Below are positions 4,907 to 5,067 of a DNA stretch of 5,067 bases, one piece after another. Numbering within the stretch: the stretch's first letter is position 1; each line of letters opens with the position of its first letter. Position numbers and translations under genes: made by a program. The stretch is from NCBI GenBank assembly GCA_030609665.1, contig JAUWBW010000148.1, positions 1-5,067 on the forward strand. Reading direction: 5' to 3'. Below the pieces are notes generated by a model. The model did no database searches. It saw only the letters and a list, made by a program, of their open reading frames with translations, and was not told the origin of the DNA. The stretch is from Methanosarcinaceae archaeon (GTDB lineage Archaea; Halobacteriota; Methanosarcinia; Methanosarcinales; Methanosarcinaceae).

Positions 4907-5067
4907 ATGTTGAAATGTTACGACTGTATGGAAGAAGGGAAAGACAGTGAGGCAGTGGCCATCTGCATTGTGTGTGGAAAAGGTCTATGCATGGATCACG
5001 CAAGAAGGATGGATCTGCCAATACGGGGTGCCACTTATCCTGCACCTGCGAAAGTGCTTAAGAAGGA
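4907..5067 (+). CDS. DUF2180 family zinc-finger protein, second copy (cut by window end)
   Basis: The first 53 residues are visible; the frame is open at the window end. It aligns with the preceding protein across CYDC (C4, C7), GKDSEAV, CIVC (C20, C23), GKGLC (C28) and MDH (H31), then LPI and TYP, so the N-terminal ligand set is complete. The C-terminal CxxCH pair would lie beyond the window. After TYP the two copies diverge, this one being rich in Ala, Pro and Lys. The ribosome binding site GAGGTGG (4896-4902) overlaps the stop of the first copy, and ATG follows at 4907, which argues for coupled translation. Divergence of the two copies suggests an old duplication with different partners, perhaps forming a heterodimer (inference). 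Confidence 0.87.
   Translation, partial: MLKCYDCMEEGKDSEAVAICIVCGKGLCMDHARRMDLPIRGATYPAPAKVLKK

Overview
The window is archaeal and fits a Methanosarcinales-type euryarchaeon, either a methylotrophic methanogen or an ANME-2/Methanoperedens-like relative. The main evidence is a head-to-tail pair of 5,10-methylenetetrahydromethanopterin reductase (mer) and the F420H2-oxidising subunit FpoF. I recall this neighbour pair from Methanosarcina. Supporting evidence is an archaeal-type NMN adenylyltransferase, two DUF2180 zinc-finger proteins and a TATA-like archaeal promoter. Genus or clade cannot be fixed from the sequence alone.

Layout. Positions 1-1129 hold no convincing intact gene. This stretch is built from short modular repeats (CTCTGTG/CACAGAG and CTTTGCG/CGCAAAG families) arranged as inverted repeats. 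It also holds the ORF-less 3' end of a group II intron (domain V at 410-443, a domain VI-like hairpin at 453-474) and possibly a short minus-strand gene remnant (128-253). Positions 1130-3675 carry a compact minus-strand operon in the order mer, fpoF, nadM. The first two genes share one base (TAATG), and nadM starts 27 bases after fpoF. Positions 3676-3932 are a divergent promoter region. On the plus strand follow a small cupin protein (3933-4256), a 270-base spacer, a 40-residue desulforedoxin (4527-4649), and two tandem DUF2180 zinc-finger genes, the second cut by the window end.

How the genes work together. Mer interconverts methylene- and methyl-tetrahydromethanopterin using F420. FpoF oxidises F420H2 and feeds electrons to the membrane Fpo complex, or exchanges them with ferredoxin as a soluble enzyme. 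Translational coupling of the two therefore links a central C1 redox step to F420 turnover. NadM makes NAD and may simply be co-transcribed. The plus-strand cluster downstream of the cupin encodes very small cysteine-rich proteins (one FeS4 rubredoxin-like centre, two predicted double-zinc proteins). They look like one co-expressed unit of unknown redox or metal-related role, and this is the least understood part of the window.
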